This document shows, in pieces, positions 30,973-39,664 of a stretch of 64,000 nt of DNA. The stretch covers positions 1 to 64,000 of the forward strand of contig CANEZL010000023.1 in the NCBI GenBank assembly GCA_947444195.1, read 5' to 3'. Origin of the DNA: Methylobacteriaceae bacterium. GTDB taxonomy: Bacteria > Pseudomonadota > Alphaproteobacteria > Rhizobiales > Beijerinckiaceae. Numbering within the stretch: the stretch's first letter is position 1; each line of letters begins with the position of its first letter. The notes beneath the pieces were generated by a model. It worked only from the letters and a program-made list of their open reading frames with translations, ran no database searches and was not told the DNA's origin. Made by a program: the position numbers and the translations under genes.

Positions 30973-31233
30973 ATGCCGGACAAGCTCAAGCGGACCATCA
31001 TCGGAGCGGTGATCGCGGTGGCTCTGGCCGCCGCCGTCTCCTACGGGCTCATCAGCCAGCAGACGGCCGACAAGATCGAGGCCGAGGCGAACCAAACGCT
31101 CCAGACCGACCCGGGCACGGCTGCGCCGACGCCCCAGCAGCCGGCCCCGCGGAACCCCGCGCCGCAGGATCCGAGCGCCCAAGGGCCCGCCCCTGCCCCC
31201 GCCCCGCAGGGTGCACCGACGGCCCGGCCGTAG
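30973..31233 (+). CDS. Small membrane-anchored Pro-rich protein
   Basis: The 86-residue product begins MPDKLKRTIIGAVIAVALAA, a single N-terminal membrane helix. A Pro/Gln/Ala-rich periplasmic tail follows (APTPQQPAPRNPAPQDPSAQ). GGAGGGG precedes the ATG. Its upstream EcfG-like promoter suggests stress induction. Function unknown. Confidence 0.65.
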   Translation: MPDKLKRTIIGAVIAVALAAAVSYGLISQQTADKIEAEANQTLQTDPGTAAPTPQQPAPRNPAPQDPSAQGPAPAPAPQGAPTARP

Positions 31234-31292
31234 CCGCAGGCTCGGTTCGCCGCCAAGCCTGACACGGGGCGCCCGGCCTCAACCGCGGCGTG

Positions 31293-31317
31293 CGAACTCC
31301 CGCGGCCCCCGCACGTT
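31293..31317 (+). promoter_or_regulatory. Weak EcfG-type promoter candidate
   Basis: CGAAC at 31293-31297 (one mismatch to GGAAC) and CGTT at 31314-31317 are 16 bases apart, 31 bases before the ATG of the next small secreted protein. Confidence 0.3.
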
Positions 31318-31348
31318 CGCCCTACAACCCAATCGAGAGGTCCTGCCC

Positions 31349-31618
31349 ATGCGCTCCACCCTGCTCGCTCTCCCGCTGACCCTGGCGCTCACCACGCTGG
31401 CCGTCGCCCAGTCCCCCGCGCCGCCCGGCAGCACCGCCCCGGCCCCGGGCGCACCGGGGGTCGCCGCGCCCACGACGGGTGCCACCGGCGCTCCGGCGGC
31501 CGGCAGCTACTCCCCGACCGGGCGCCCCGAGGATTCGCGCTCGAACAGCTCGTCGGCGGCGGGCAACGCCAACCAGCCGAACCAGGTGGCGCCCCAGGGC
31601 GGCGGCGGCGGCCGGTAG
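31349..31618 (+). CDS. Small secreted Pro/Ala/Ser-rich protein
   Basis: The 89-residue product has a signal peptide (MRSTLLALPLTLALTTLAVA) followed by a low-complexity Pro/Ala/Gly region (APPGSTAPAPGAPGVAAPTT) and a Ser/Asn/Gly-rich end. GAGAGG precedes the ATG. Similar in style to the 27384 product but without the repeated unit. Function unknown. Confidence 0.65.
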   Translation: MRSTLLALPLTLALTTLAVAQSPAPPGSTAPAPGAPGVAAPTTGATGAPAAGSYSPTGRPEDSRSNSSSAAGNANQPNQVAPQGGGGGR

Positions 31619-32025
31619 GCCGCTCGACCGCCACCGTTCCACTTCCCGCGCATCCCGGTGCCCGGGATCGGCCGAGACGCGCGACGTCCGGCCGGTCTCG
31701 GGCACCGGCGTTTTCCGGCCAAGTTCAACGCGGCATCCGCACGGCATGATCCCGTCCAGAGCATGCTGCTTTTTCATGGAAACAGCAGCACGCTCTATCT
31801 CTTCGTGGTCGCACGATGATGTCGGAAAACCGGATTCCACTTTTCCGCATCGTGCTCCAGACCCGCAGATCCACAGTCAAGTCTCGATAAATCCGCGATC
31901 ATCCCAGCTATATCGCCAAGCTGACACGGAAATTTCTCCGACAAATCCTCGGACAGGACTTTCCGCTTTGGAACGCTTTCCCGCTGCAGCGCCTTCTCCC
32001 CAAGACATTTCTTGGGAGACGCGCG
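31619..32025. other. 407-base non-coding gap with hairpin repeat
   Basis: No supported gene. It contains the inverted repeat at 31811-31855. The right half (31860-31980) is AT-richer than average and should hold the promoter of the 32026 gene. Confidence 0.6.
31811..31855. repeat. Dispersed-type intergenic stem-loop
   Basis: GCACGATG pairs with CATCGTGC, and GGAAAA with TTTTCC inside it, around CCGGATTCCAC. This palindrome resembles a motif scattered between genes in Methylobacterium and Bradyrhizobium genomes (from memory; a genome-wide copy count would settle it). Confidence 0.55.
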
Positions 32026-32412
32026 ATGCGCCAGACACTCACCGCCCTCACGCTGCTCACCGTGGTCGGGCTCAGTCCCGCCGCCGCGCAGACGACGGTC
32101 ACCGGCAAGCCCGCTCCGGACGCGACCACCAGCGAGAAATCGGGGGGCCAGAACGCCCTAACCCGGCCGAACACGGATCGGCCCGAGGCCGGCAATCCCG
32201 CCGCCACGGGGACGGCGGCCGGCGCCAAGCTGGAGCCGGGCTCGAACAGCTTCACGGAGGCGCAGGTCCGCGGGCGCCTGGAGGAGGCCGGCTACAAGGA
32301 TGCCAAGGATCTCAAGAAGGACGATCAGGGCATCTGGCGGGGAACCGCGATGATGAACGGCAAGTCCGTCGGGGTCGGCATGGACTTCAAGGGCAACGTC
32401 GCCGTCCAGTGA
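32026..32412 (+). CDS. Secreted PepSY-like small protein
   Basis: The 128-residue product has a signal peptide (MRQTLTALTLLTVVGLSPAAAQ), a polar linker, and a C-terminal domain SFTEAQVRGRLEEAGYKDAK followed by DLKKDDQGIWRGTAMMNGKS, which resembles PepSY/YpeB-like folds. A periplasmic location is expected. GGGAGA precedes the ATG. It lies 39 bases before the stress-protein gene, in the same direction. Confidence 0.65.
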   Translation: MRQTLTALTLLTVVGLSPAAAQTTVTGKPAPDATTSEKSGGQNALTRPNTDRPEAGNPAATGTAAGAKLEPGSNSFTEAQVRGRLEEAGYKDAKDLKKDDQGIWRGTAMMNGKSVGVGMDFKGNVAVQ

Positions 32413-32451
32413 AGGGCGGCTGCCGAAACGACAATCCATCGGGAGACCACC

Positions 32452-33117
32452 ATGGCACAGCAGACCATCACCGCCCTGTTCGACCGTTACGAGGACGCGA
32501 GCGCGGCCGTCTCGAAGCTCGAGGCGGGCGGCGTCCCGCACGCCGACATCAGCATCGTGAGCAACAACGAGGGTGACCGCCACGCGGAGCGCCTGGGCTC
32601 CGGCGGCCACGAGCACGCCAAGCACGGGGCCGAGACCGGCGCCGGAACCGGCGCGACCCTCGGCACCCTGGCGGGCGGCGCGGCGGGCCTTCTCGCGGGC
32701 CTCGGCCTCCTCGCCATCCCGGGGGTCGGCCCCGTGGTCGCCGCGGGCTGGCTCGTCAGCGCCGTGACGGGGGCGGGCGTCGGCGCCGCGGCGGGCGGCC
32801 TCGTCGGCGGCCTCGCCGGGGCCGGGATGAGCGAGGGCGATGCCCACGCCTATTCCGAGGGCGTGCGGCGGGGCGGCACGCTCGTCACCGTCCGCGCCGA
32901 CGAGACGCGCTCGGCCATGGTGATGGACGCCCTGGAAGAGCACGGCTCCGTCGACATGAACGCCCGTACCCAGGGCTGGCGCTCCGAGGGCTGGACGACG
33001 CCCACCGCGAGCACGACGGACCTCCAGTCGCCCACCTCCGGCGCCGGCATGTCGCCCGCGGGGATGGTCGAGGGCCGCGAGCGCGTGCGGGCCTATCCCG
33101 GCTCCACCACGCCCTAG
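32452..33117 (+). CDS. General stress protein 17M-like / YflT-type protein with glycine-zipper
   Basis: The 221-residue product starts MAQQTITALFDRYEDASAAV, a heat-induced stress-protein (YflT-like) domain of about 50 residues. A Gly/Ala-rich segment with two hydrophobic stretches follows (GAGTGATLGTLAGGAAGLLA and LLAIPGVGPVVAAGWLVSAV). It then returns to GGTLVTVRADETRSAMVMDA. This domain pair is common in stress-induced proteins of Rhizobiales. Membrane association is likely. GGGAGA precedes the ATG. Confidence 0.75.
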   Translation: MAQQTITALFDRYEDASAAVSKLEAGGVPHADISIVSNNEGDRHAERLGSGGHEHAKHGAETGAGTGATLGTLAGGAAGLLAGLGLLAIPGVGPVVAAGWLVSAVTGAGVGAAAGGLVGGLAGAGMSEGDAHAYSEGVRRGGTLVTVRADETRSAMVMDALEEHGSVDMNARTQGWRSEGWTTPTASTTDLQSPTSGAGMSPAGMVEGRERVRAYPGSTTP

Positions 33118-33313
33118 CGGGCTCGCGACCGCGGCGAGCCGCCGGTTCGCGCGGGAGCGTATCCCGACAGGGACTTTCAGCCGCCTCCGGTCGCAGCGCG
33201 ATCGGGGGCGGCTCTCGGTCTGCGGAGGGCCTGTCGCCCGTGCGGCGACAGGAGCGCTTCGCGACCTTGCGGAACGCCCGGATCCGGTATCGCCGGCGGG
33301 CGTCCCGCGCGCG

Positions 33314-33520
33314 TCACAGACCCTTCTTCGCCGGGATCTTGCGCATCCCGCGGGCGCTCTTCACGGAGGATTTCCGCTTGGCCCGAGCCTCGACGTGGAG
33401 GCCGTCCCCGGCCTGCGTCAGGGCGGCCGAAGGCCCGGCCGGCGCCGCCGAGGCGCCTCCCGGGAACGAGACCAGTCCGGCCGCCATCATCGTCGCGGCG
33501 ACTGCCAATGCTATCCTCAC
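33314..33520 (-). CDS. Small secreted basic protein
   Basis: From a GTG at 33520 (GAGGGAG eight bases upstream) the frame reads VRIALAVAATMMAAGLVSFP, a signal-like helix with an ASAAPA cleavage site. It ends KRKSSVKSARGMRKIPAKKGL, strongly basic. 68 residues. The longer frame in the track lacks a sensible N-terminus. Function unknown. Confidence 0.5.
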   Translation of the reverse strand: MRIALAVAATMMAAGLVSFPGGASAAPAGPSAALTQAGDGLHVEARAKRKSSVKSARGMRKIPAKKGL

Positions 33521-33760
33521 CTGCGCGCTCCCTCGATCGTCGTTCCCCAATCCGACACCGGACCGGCACGGCCACATCGACCGTCATCACGAGAATAGGG
33601 TCCGTCGAGCCGCGGCCAAGCGGATCCTCGTCAAGTGGAACTGCGGTAGAGAGCGGGTTTCTGCCCGGGATCCGACCCGGGTCGTGGGCGGCGGGGCGGA
33701 ACCGCGGGAGGGAGCCGGAATTGGTCCCGACACGTTCGAGGCGCAGAGGTCATCCCCATC

Positions 33761-33895
33761 ATGCCACGCTGGGCCTTCGGCATTCTCGGCGCCCTGCTCA
33801 TCCTCACGGCGATGGGCATCATGTTCGCCTTCATCCGCAGCGGCGCCACCACCGATCAGGGCTCGGGACCGCAGCAGCTCTCCGCCCCCCGTTGA
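33761..33895 (+). CDS. 44-residue membrane protein
   Basis: Below the track length limit: MPRWAFGILGALLILTAMGI continues MFAFIRSGATTDQG and ends LSAPR. One hydrophobic helix with a polar tail, like many small alphaproteobacterial membrane proteins. An AGAGG lies 11 bases upstream. Moderately uncertain because of its length. Confidence 0.5.
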   Translation: MPRWAFGILGALLILTAMGIMFAFIRSGATTDQGSGPQQLSAPR

Positions 33896-34018
33896 GGACG
33901 GGCGTGTCGCGCCCCCCGCCCGGGCGGTGCGACACGGGTCCGTCGTCCCCGGGATGCGCCGAGGGGAACGAACGTCTAAGCTCCGGTCTTTCTCCGACGT
34001 CGCCGTCCCACGAGGCCG

Positions 34019-34507
34019 ATGGATTACGCGCACGCCAAGCTCGAGACTGCCCGCCTGCGCCTGGAAACCGTGTCGTCCCTCGACGAGATGGTCACGGTGC
34101 TGCGCGACACCGCGCGCGCGGTCGCCGGTTCGGACGGCATCTCCGTGGTGCTGCGCGACGGCGCGTTCTGCCGCTACGTGGCCGAGGACGCGTTCACGCC
34201 CCTGTGGAAAGGGCGCCGCTTCCCCCTGGAGGCGTGCATCTCGGGCTGGGCGATCCTGAACGCCCGCGCGGCGGTGGTGCCCGATATCGAGCGGGACCCC
34301 CGCGTCCCGGCAGCGGCCTACAGGCTGAGTTCCATGCGCAGCCTCGTGATGACGCCGATCGGATCTCCCGAACCCGTGGCCGCGCTGGGCGCCTACTGGT
34401 GCGCCTGCGTCGAGCCCGACGCGGGCACGGTGGGGCGCCTTCAGGCCCTCGCCGACGCGGCCACCGCCGCCCTCGCGCGCCTGCTGCCGGCGCCCCAGGA
34501 CGCCTGA
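34019..34507 (+). CDS. Stand-alone GAF-domain protein
   Basis: The 162-residue protein is almost entirely one GAF domain: LETVSSLDEMVTVLRDTARAVAGSDG, then ISVVLRDGAFCRYVAED, the central CISGWAILNARAAVVPDIER and the closing SLVMTPIGSPEPVAALGAYW. GAF domains bind small ligands or sense redox. Here no output domain is attached, as in free GAF proteins that work with a separate kinase. A GGAAC lies about 40 bases upstream but no correctly spaced GTT was found. Confidence 0.8.
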   Translation: MDYAHAKLETARLRLETVSSLDEMVTVLRDTARAVAGSDGISVVLRDGAFCRYVAEDAFTPLWKGRRFPLEACISGWAILNARAAVVPDIERDPRVPAAAYRLSSMRSLVMTPIGSPEPVAALGAYWCACVEPDAGTVGRLQALADAATAALARLLPAPQDA

Positions 34508-34630
34508 GAGCGCTTCCGGCCGATCACCATGACGCCGATGGGCTTCCCCCTTGCGGGAGGCGCCGGAGGTAACGGTGGCGCAGGACGAGCCGCCGACAGC
34601 GCCGCCTGCACCACCTCGAGCCGCGCCCCC

Positions 34631-35833
34631 TCAGCGCCCGTCGACCGGATCCGCGTCGATGCGCACCCGCAGGATCGCGTAGGGGGGTTTCTGCAGGTCG
34701 GTGCCGCCGTTGAACTCGGGGCGGCGGTTCACCTGGGCGGCCGAGATGTAGAGCCAGCGGTCCGGGGTGATCCAGAAGGTGTCCGCCCAGACCAGGCGCT
34801 CGTCGGCGGCGATGACGGTGATGCGCCCGTCCGGATCGCGCCGGCCGACCGCGTTGTGCTCCTGGAGGCTCAGATAGACGCGGTCCTTCGAATCGGTGGT
34901 GAGCCCCCCGGTCATGCCCTTCTCGCCGAGATCCTTGACCGAGGCCGCGACCTCGGCGTCCGTCACCTTCGGGTCGAGGAGGCCGGCGGTGTCCACGGCG
35001 TAGAGGCGGCGGCCCATCAGCGGCGCGTAGTAGAGGCGCGCGCCGTCCGGGCTCAGGGCGATGCCGTTGGCCCCGCCCTTCGGATTCTGGGGCGGACCCT
35101 CGCCCCGCATCTGCATGACAGGCCGCTTCTCGACGAACTTCACGATCCCCTTCTGCGACTTGGTGCTGGCATGCCCGTCGAGGCGTCGCACCACGAGACC
35201 GCTCGCGAGGTCCACGGCGAGGATCGCGCCCTCCTCCCCCTGGCCCTGGTCGGTGATGTAGGCCACCGGCCGTCCGTCCCGGGTGCCGACCCGAAGGTCG
35301 TTCAGGGACGAGGTCGGCGTGATCCCGGAATCGAGGGGCACCACGCGCACGATCGCGTTCGTGCCGAGATCGACCTGCACCAGCTTCGCGCCCCCCGGAA
35401 CCGGCGGGCCCTTGCCCTCGGGCAGGCCGGCATCGAGGAGCCAGAGGGTGTCGTCCCGGTCGAACACGCCGTTGGGCACGTGGAACAGGCTGGCCTGGGG
35501 CTTCTTCGCGTCGGGCCGGTTGGTCTGCGCGTCCGGATAGGGGGTCACGCGGCCGTCCGGCATCACCTCGCCCACCGTGACGGGGACGTCGGCGGTGAAG
35601 CGCGGCATCATCACGAAGGTGCGCCCGCCGCGGGCGATGGCGAGGCCGGTGGGCGTCGAGGGGGCGTCGGCGACCTTGGCCAGTTCCATCGCGCCGACCG
35701 GGCGGCTCGCATCCGCCTCCAGCGCGGCGGCAGGCATGGCGGCAGGCGCGGCGGCCAGCGCCGCGACCGCGCAGGCGAGGCCGCGCAGCGCACAGGCGAG
35801 GCCGCGCAGGCGGGGCGGGGATCGGTATCGCAT
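34631..35833 (-). CDS. Major royal jelly/yellow-like beta-propeller protein, secreted
   Basis: The 400-residue product has a long signal peptide (LRGLACAVAALAAAPAAMPA) and then propeller-like repeats: FHVPNGVFDRDDTLWLLDAG, GITPTSSLNDLRVGTRDGRP and GGANGIALSPDGARLYYAPL. These match the bacterial MRJP/yellow family; the enzymatic role is unknown, with lactonase-like activity often suggested. It follows another propeller gene (SMP-30 type) by 26 bases in the same direction, so the two probably form a periplasmic pair. Confidence 0.75.
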   Translation of the reverse strand: MRYRSPPRLRGLACALRGLACAVAALAAAPAAMPAAALEADASRPVGAMELAKVADAPSTPTGLAIARGGRTFVMMPRFTADVPVTVGEVMPDGRVTPYPDAQTNRPDAKKPQASLFHVPNGVFDRDDTLWLLDAGLPEGKGPPVPGGAKLVQVDLGTNAIVRVVPLDSGITPTSSLNDLRVGTRDGRPVAYITDQGQGEEGAILAVDLASGLVVRRLDGHASTKSQKGIVKFVEKRPVMQMRGEGPPQNPKGGANGIALSPDGARLYYAPLMGRRLYAVDTAGLLDPKVTDAEVAASVKDLGEKGMTGGLTTDSKDRVYLSLQEHNAVGRRDPDGRITVIAADERLVWADTFWITPDRWLYISAAQVNRRPEFNGGTDLQKPPYAILRVRIDADPVDGR

Positions 35834-35859
35834 GGGCGGGCTCGCGGTTGCTGGGGCGC

Positions 35860-36810
35860 TCAGGCGCGCAGGGGGATGGCGTGGATCGCGTGGCCGGCGG
35901 CGATGTAGAGGCGCCGTCCCTCCGCCCCGAAGGCGAGGTTGCCGGCGACGGTCGGCGTGGCGATGCGCCCGAGGGGCGTGCCGTCGGGGTCGTAGATCCG
36001 TACCCCGTCGATGCAGGCGGCGAGGACGCGGCCCCGGCGATCGACCTTCAGGCCGTCCGGCACACCCGCCTCGAGGGTGGCGAAGGTCCGGGGGGGACCG
36101 AGCCCGGCCCCGGTCACGGGAAAGGCGAGGATGGCGCGCCCGCCCTCCGGGTTCAGGGCGGCGCCCGCCTCGCTGACGTAGAGGGTGCGGCCGTCGGGGG
36201 CGAAGGCGAGGCCGTTCGGCTGGTCGAGGGCGTCCGTCATCGCCTCCGGGCGTCCGGGCTCGCGCACGCGGTAGACCCGCCGGGCGGATTGCGCCGGCAC
36301 GGCCTGCAGGCCCTCCTCCGGCTCGGTGATGCCGAAGACGGGATCGGTGAACCAGATCGCCCCGTCCGGCCCCTCCACCGCGTCGTTCGGTGAATTCAGA
36401 GGTTTTCCATCGAAACGCTCCGCGAGAACCGTGAGGTTTCCATCCGCCTCCTGCCGCACCACGCGCCGGCCGCGATGCTCGCAGGTGACGAGGCGGCCCT
36501 GGCGGTCGAGGGTGTTGCCGTTGGCGTTGTTGGCGGGCGCGCGCAGCACCGCGACGCCGCGGTCGGCGCCCAGCACGAGGATGCGGTCGGCCTTCACGTC
36601 GCTGAAGACCAAACCGCCGAGGCGGGGGGCGAAGACCGGCCCCTCGCACCAGCGGCCGCCCCGGTAGAGGGTCTCCAGCCGCGCGTCCGGATCGACGAGG
36701 TCGGTCAGGCGCGGATCGTCCACGCGGACGACGGGCCCCGCGGCGCGGGCCCCCGTCGCGGCGAGGGCGAGGGCACCGCCGAGGAGGGCGCGTCTGTGCA
36801 GGTTCGGCAT
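35860..36810 (-). CDS. SMP-30/gluconolactonase-family protein, exported
   Basis: The 316-residue product begins MPNLHRRALLGGALALAATG, a signal with an RR motif that may be Tat type. It has the SMP-30 metal-ligand segments: GGRWCEGPVFAP (Glu), NNANGNTLDRQGRLVTCEH (Asn), LNSPNDAVEGPDGAIWFTDP (Asn) and PNGLAFAPDGRTLYVSEA. Lactone hydrolysis in the periplasm is likely. It is the upstream member of a two-gene propeller operon. Confidence 0.85.
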   Translation of the reverse strand: MPNLHRRALLGGALALAATGARAAGPVVRVDDPRLTDLVDPDARLETLYRGGRWCEGPVFAPRLGGLVFSDVKADRILVLGADRGVAVLRAPANNANGNTLDRQGRLVTCEHRGRRVVRQEADGNLTVLAERFDGKPLNSPNDAVEGPDGAIWFTDPVFGITEPEEGLQAVPAQSARRVYRVREPGRPEAMTDALDQPNGLAFAPDGRTLYVSEAGAALNPEGGRAILAFPVTGAGLGPPRTFATLEAGVPDGLKVDRRGRVLAACIDGVRIYDPDGTPLGRIATPTVAGNLAFGAEGRRLYIAAGHAIHAIPLRA

Positions 36811-37080
36811 GCGGCTCCGGCCCGGGCTGCGGTCCCCCGGCCAACGCGCGGGCCCGCCGCACGATCCCGGCGGCGAGGGAGGCCCGGGCCGCGATCGAGG
36901 CCCGGACGGAACAGGGAAGGCGGGATATCCTCACGCTCCGGTAGCTCCGCGCCGCCGCATACCCTAATCACCCCTGCGGCGCGGCGGAGGAGGCGAGAGC
37001 GGTCATGCACTCTGGAACGGGCCATCGATCCGCGGGGCTGGGCGGCCCGCGGCGCGGTCGCGGCGGCTGAGGGGACGCCC

Positions 37081-37749
37081 GTGTCGGAGGCGCTCACCCC
37101 CGCCGCCCGCCCGCGGGTCGTCGCGCTGGCGGTGCAGAAGGGCGGCACCGGCAAGACCACGCTCGCCGCCTCCCTGGCCGTGGCGGCCGCGCAGGCGGGC
37201 GAGCGGGTGAGCGCCCTCGATCTCGATCCGCAGGGCTCGCTGGCGGGCTGGGCGGCCCTTCGCCGCAGCAACGACCTTTTAGTGGACCGGATCAGCCCCT
37301 GGGAGATGACGCAGCTCCCCGACATCCTCGACCAGCTCGGCGAGGAGGGCTGCAGCCTCGCCATCCTCGACACCGCCGGCACCGCCACTTCCGGCATCGC
37401 CCCCGCCCTGAAGCTCGCCGACCTCGTGGTGATCCCGATCCGGCCGTCGCGGCTCGATCTGATGGCGGCCCAGCCGACCATCCGGGCCATGGCCGCCCAG
37501 GGGATGCGCGACCGGGTCGCCCTGGTCCTCAACCAGTGCCCGCCGGCCCCCTCCCCCCGCACCGGCCTCTACGCCGACCAGCTGCGGGCCCTCGGGGTCT
37601 TGGCCGAGCCCGCGATGATCCAGCGGGTCGACCATCAGGACGCCCTGGCCCTCGGGGTCGGCGTCTCCGAATACGCCCCCGGGGGACTCGCGGCCGCGGA
37701 GATCCGGACCCTCTGGAGCTGGATCGACCGCCGCCTGCGGAGCGGCTGA
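37081..37749 (+). CDS. Orphan ParA/MinD-type ATPase
   Basis: The 222-residue product has the deviant Walker A motif KGGTGKTT (VVALAVQKGGTGKTTLAASL), the Walker A-prime DLDPQGSLAGWA and CSLAILDTAG. A GTG start at 37081 follows GAGGGG. There is no parB or parS nearby, which points to a plasmid-style or accessory ParA rather than the chromosome-partition pair. The cargo is unknown. Upstream (36811-37080) and downstream (37750-38045) non-coding stretches of about 270-295 bases show nothing recognisable. Confidence 0.85.
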   Translation: MSEALTPAARPRVVALAVQKGGTGKTTLAASLAVAAAQAGERVSALDLDPQGSLAGWAALRRSNDLLVDRISPWEMTQLPDILDQLGEEGCSLAILDTAGTATSGIAPALKLADLVVIPIRPSRLDLMAAQPTIRAMAAQGMRDRVALVLNQCPPAPSPRTGLYADQLRALGVLAEPAMIQRVDHQDALALGVGVSEYAPGGLAAAEIRTLWSWIDRRLRSG

Positions 37750-38045
37750 CCCGGTCGGAGGCCTCCGGCGCTCCACTCCCCCCCACGGAGCACGGCGGTC
37801 GCATGTGGTGATCAGGTCTACTCCGCCGTCATTCCGGATCGCTCGAAGAGCGCGTCCGGACTCGGGAGGGACGCGCGGAGCGTGCAATCCATGAACGCTG
37901 CCGTTCCCGACTCGGCCGCTTCGGTGGGCATGGATCCAGGGCTCCGCTCACGCGGATCCGGGATGACCGACGGTGCCAAAGGCGATCGCCTTGCAGGGAG
38001 AAGCAAGCGCTCCTCGAACCGCCGGGCCCCTCGCCGGAGCCGGGA

Positions 38046-39437
38046 TCACCCCCGCGCCGCGCCGAAGGCCGCGAGGATGCGGGCCCAGGAGCGGGTGCCC
38101 TTGTGGAAGCTGCGCAGGTCGTACTTCTCGTTCGGCGAGTGGATGCGGTCGTCGTCGAGGCCGAAGCCGATGAGCAGGGTGTTGCGGTCGAGGATGCGCT
38201 TGAAGTCGCCGACGATGGGGATCGAGCCGCCGGCTCCCACCGTCACCGCTTGCGCGCCCCATTCCTCGGCGAGCGCCTGTCTGGCGAGCGCCAGTTCCGG
38301 CATGTCGAAGGGCAGGCTCACCGCCCGCGAGCCCTTGTAGGTGACGACCTCCACCGTGCAGTCGGCGGGCACGCGGGCGCGCACGAAGGCCTCGAAGGAG
38401 GCGGCCAGCGCCTGCGGGTCCTGGTCGTCCACGAGGCGGAAGGAGACCTTGGCGGAGGCGGTCGAGGCGATCACCGTCTTGGTGCCCGCGCCCGTGTAGC
38501 CGCCGACGATGCCGTTGACGTCGCAGGCCGGGCGCGACTGGATCAGCTCGATCGGCATGCGTCCGCGCTCGCCCGCGGGCTCCTTCAGGCCGATGGGACC
38601 GAGGAACTTCTCCGCGGTCAGGCCGAGGCCGCGCCACTGCTCGATCACCTCGGGCGGGCGCTCGTGCACGCCGTCGTAGAAGCCGGGGATGGTCACGCGC
38701 CCGTCCGCGTCGTGGAGGTCGGCCACGATCTTCGAGAGCACGTGGATCGGATTGCGCGCGGCCCCCCCGAAGAAGCCCGAATGCAGGTCGCGGTCGGCGC
38801 AGGTGACCTTGACCTCGAAGTAGCACAGGCCGCGCAGGGAGGTGGTGATGGCGGGGACGCCGGGCTCCCACATGGAGGTGTCGCAGACGAGGACCACGTC
38901 GCAGCCGAGCTTGTCCCGGTTCGCCGCGACCCATTCGGGCAGCCCCTGCGAGCCGTTCTCCTCGGCGCCCTCGACGAGGATGGTGACGCCGCAGGGCAGT
39001 TCCCCGGCCATGGCGATGTGGGCGCGGCAGGCCTCCACGAAGGTCATCACCTGACCCTTGTCGTCCGAGGCGCCGCGCCCGACGATGCGCTTCTGCCCGT
39101 CCGCCCCTTCCGCGATGCGCGGCTCGAAGGGCGGCGCGTCCCACTCGGCGAGCGGGTCGACCGGCTGCACGTCGTAATGGCCGTAGAACAGCACGTGCGG
39201 CGTGCCGGGCTTCGGCCGGTGGGCCAGCACCACGGGATGGAGGCTCGTCTCGTGCACCCCCGTCTCGAAGCCCAGCGCGGTGAGATCCTGCGCCAGCCAG
39301 TCGGCGGCCTCGCGGCAGGCGCCGGCATAGGCCGGGTCGGTGGAGATCGACGGGATCCTGAGGAAGCGGAACAGGCGCTCCAGGGCGCCGTCGAGGTCAC
39401 GGTCGATGTCGTTCAGGATCGCGTCGAGCGCCGCCAT
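38046..39437 (-). CDS. M20-family metallopeptidase (dipeptidase-like)
   Basis: The 463-residue protein has the M20 zinc-site segments: VLFYGHYDVQPVD (His, Asp), GRGASDDKGQVMTF (bridging Asp), LVEGAEENGSQGL (catalytic Glu pair), CDTSMWE and, near the C-terminus, a His in SFHKGTRSWA. The ARRNPIHVL-like dimerisation domain is present around GGAARNPIHVLSKI. It probably cleaves dipeptides or acyl-amino acids in the cytosol. GGAGG precedes the ATG at 39437. Confidence 0.9.
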   Translation of the reverse strand: MAALDAILNDIDRDLDGALERLFRFLRIPSISTDPAYAGACREAADWLAQDLTALGFETGVHETSLHPVVLAHRPKPGTPHVLFYGHYDVQPVDPLAEWDAPPFEPRIAEGADGQKRIVGRGASDDKGQVMTFVEACRAHIAMAGELPCGVTILVEGAEENGSQGLPEWVAANRDKLGCDVVLVCDTSMWEPGVPAITTSLRGLCYFEVKVTCADRDLHSGFFGGAARNPIHVLSKIVADLHDADGRVTIPGFYDGVHERPPEVIEQWRGLGLTAEKFLGPIGLKEPAGERGRMPIELIQSRPACDVNGIVGGYTGAGTKTVIASTASAKVSFRLVDDQDPQALAASFEAFVRARVPADCTVEVVTYKGSRAVSLPFDMPELALARQALAEEWGAQAVTVGAGGSIPIVGDFKRILDRNTLLIGFGLDDDRIHSPNEKYDLRSFHKGTRSWARILAAFGAARG

Positions 39438-39664
39438 CGGGCTGCCTCCGGCTGGTCGTGAGGGTCGGGGCACAGGGTTAGCCGAAGCCACCGCCGAACG
39501 GAACGGCCGCCGCGCCGCCCGGGGAACAGGGGCAGTTTGGAACGGTTGTGAGGTGACGACCCGGCCGGGGCCGCTGCCGCACGGCCGGCGCGATCCGCCC
39601 CGCCGGACCGCCTCACCCTTCGGCCGCGCCCCGCGGCCCGTTCCGCACCTTCGAGGAAGGTCCC

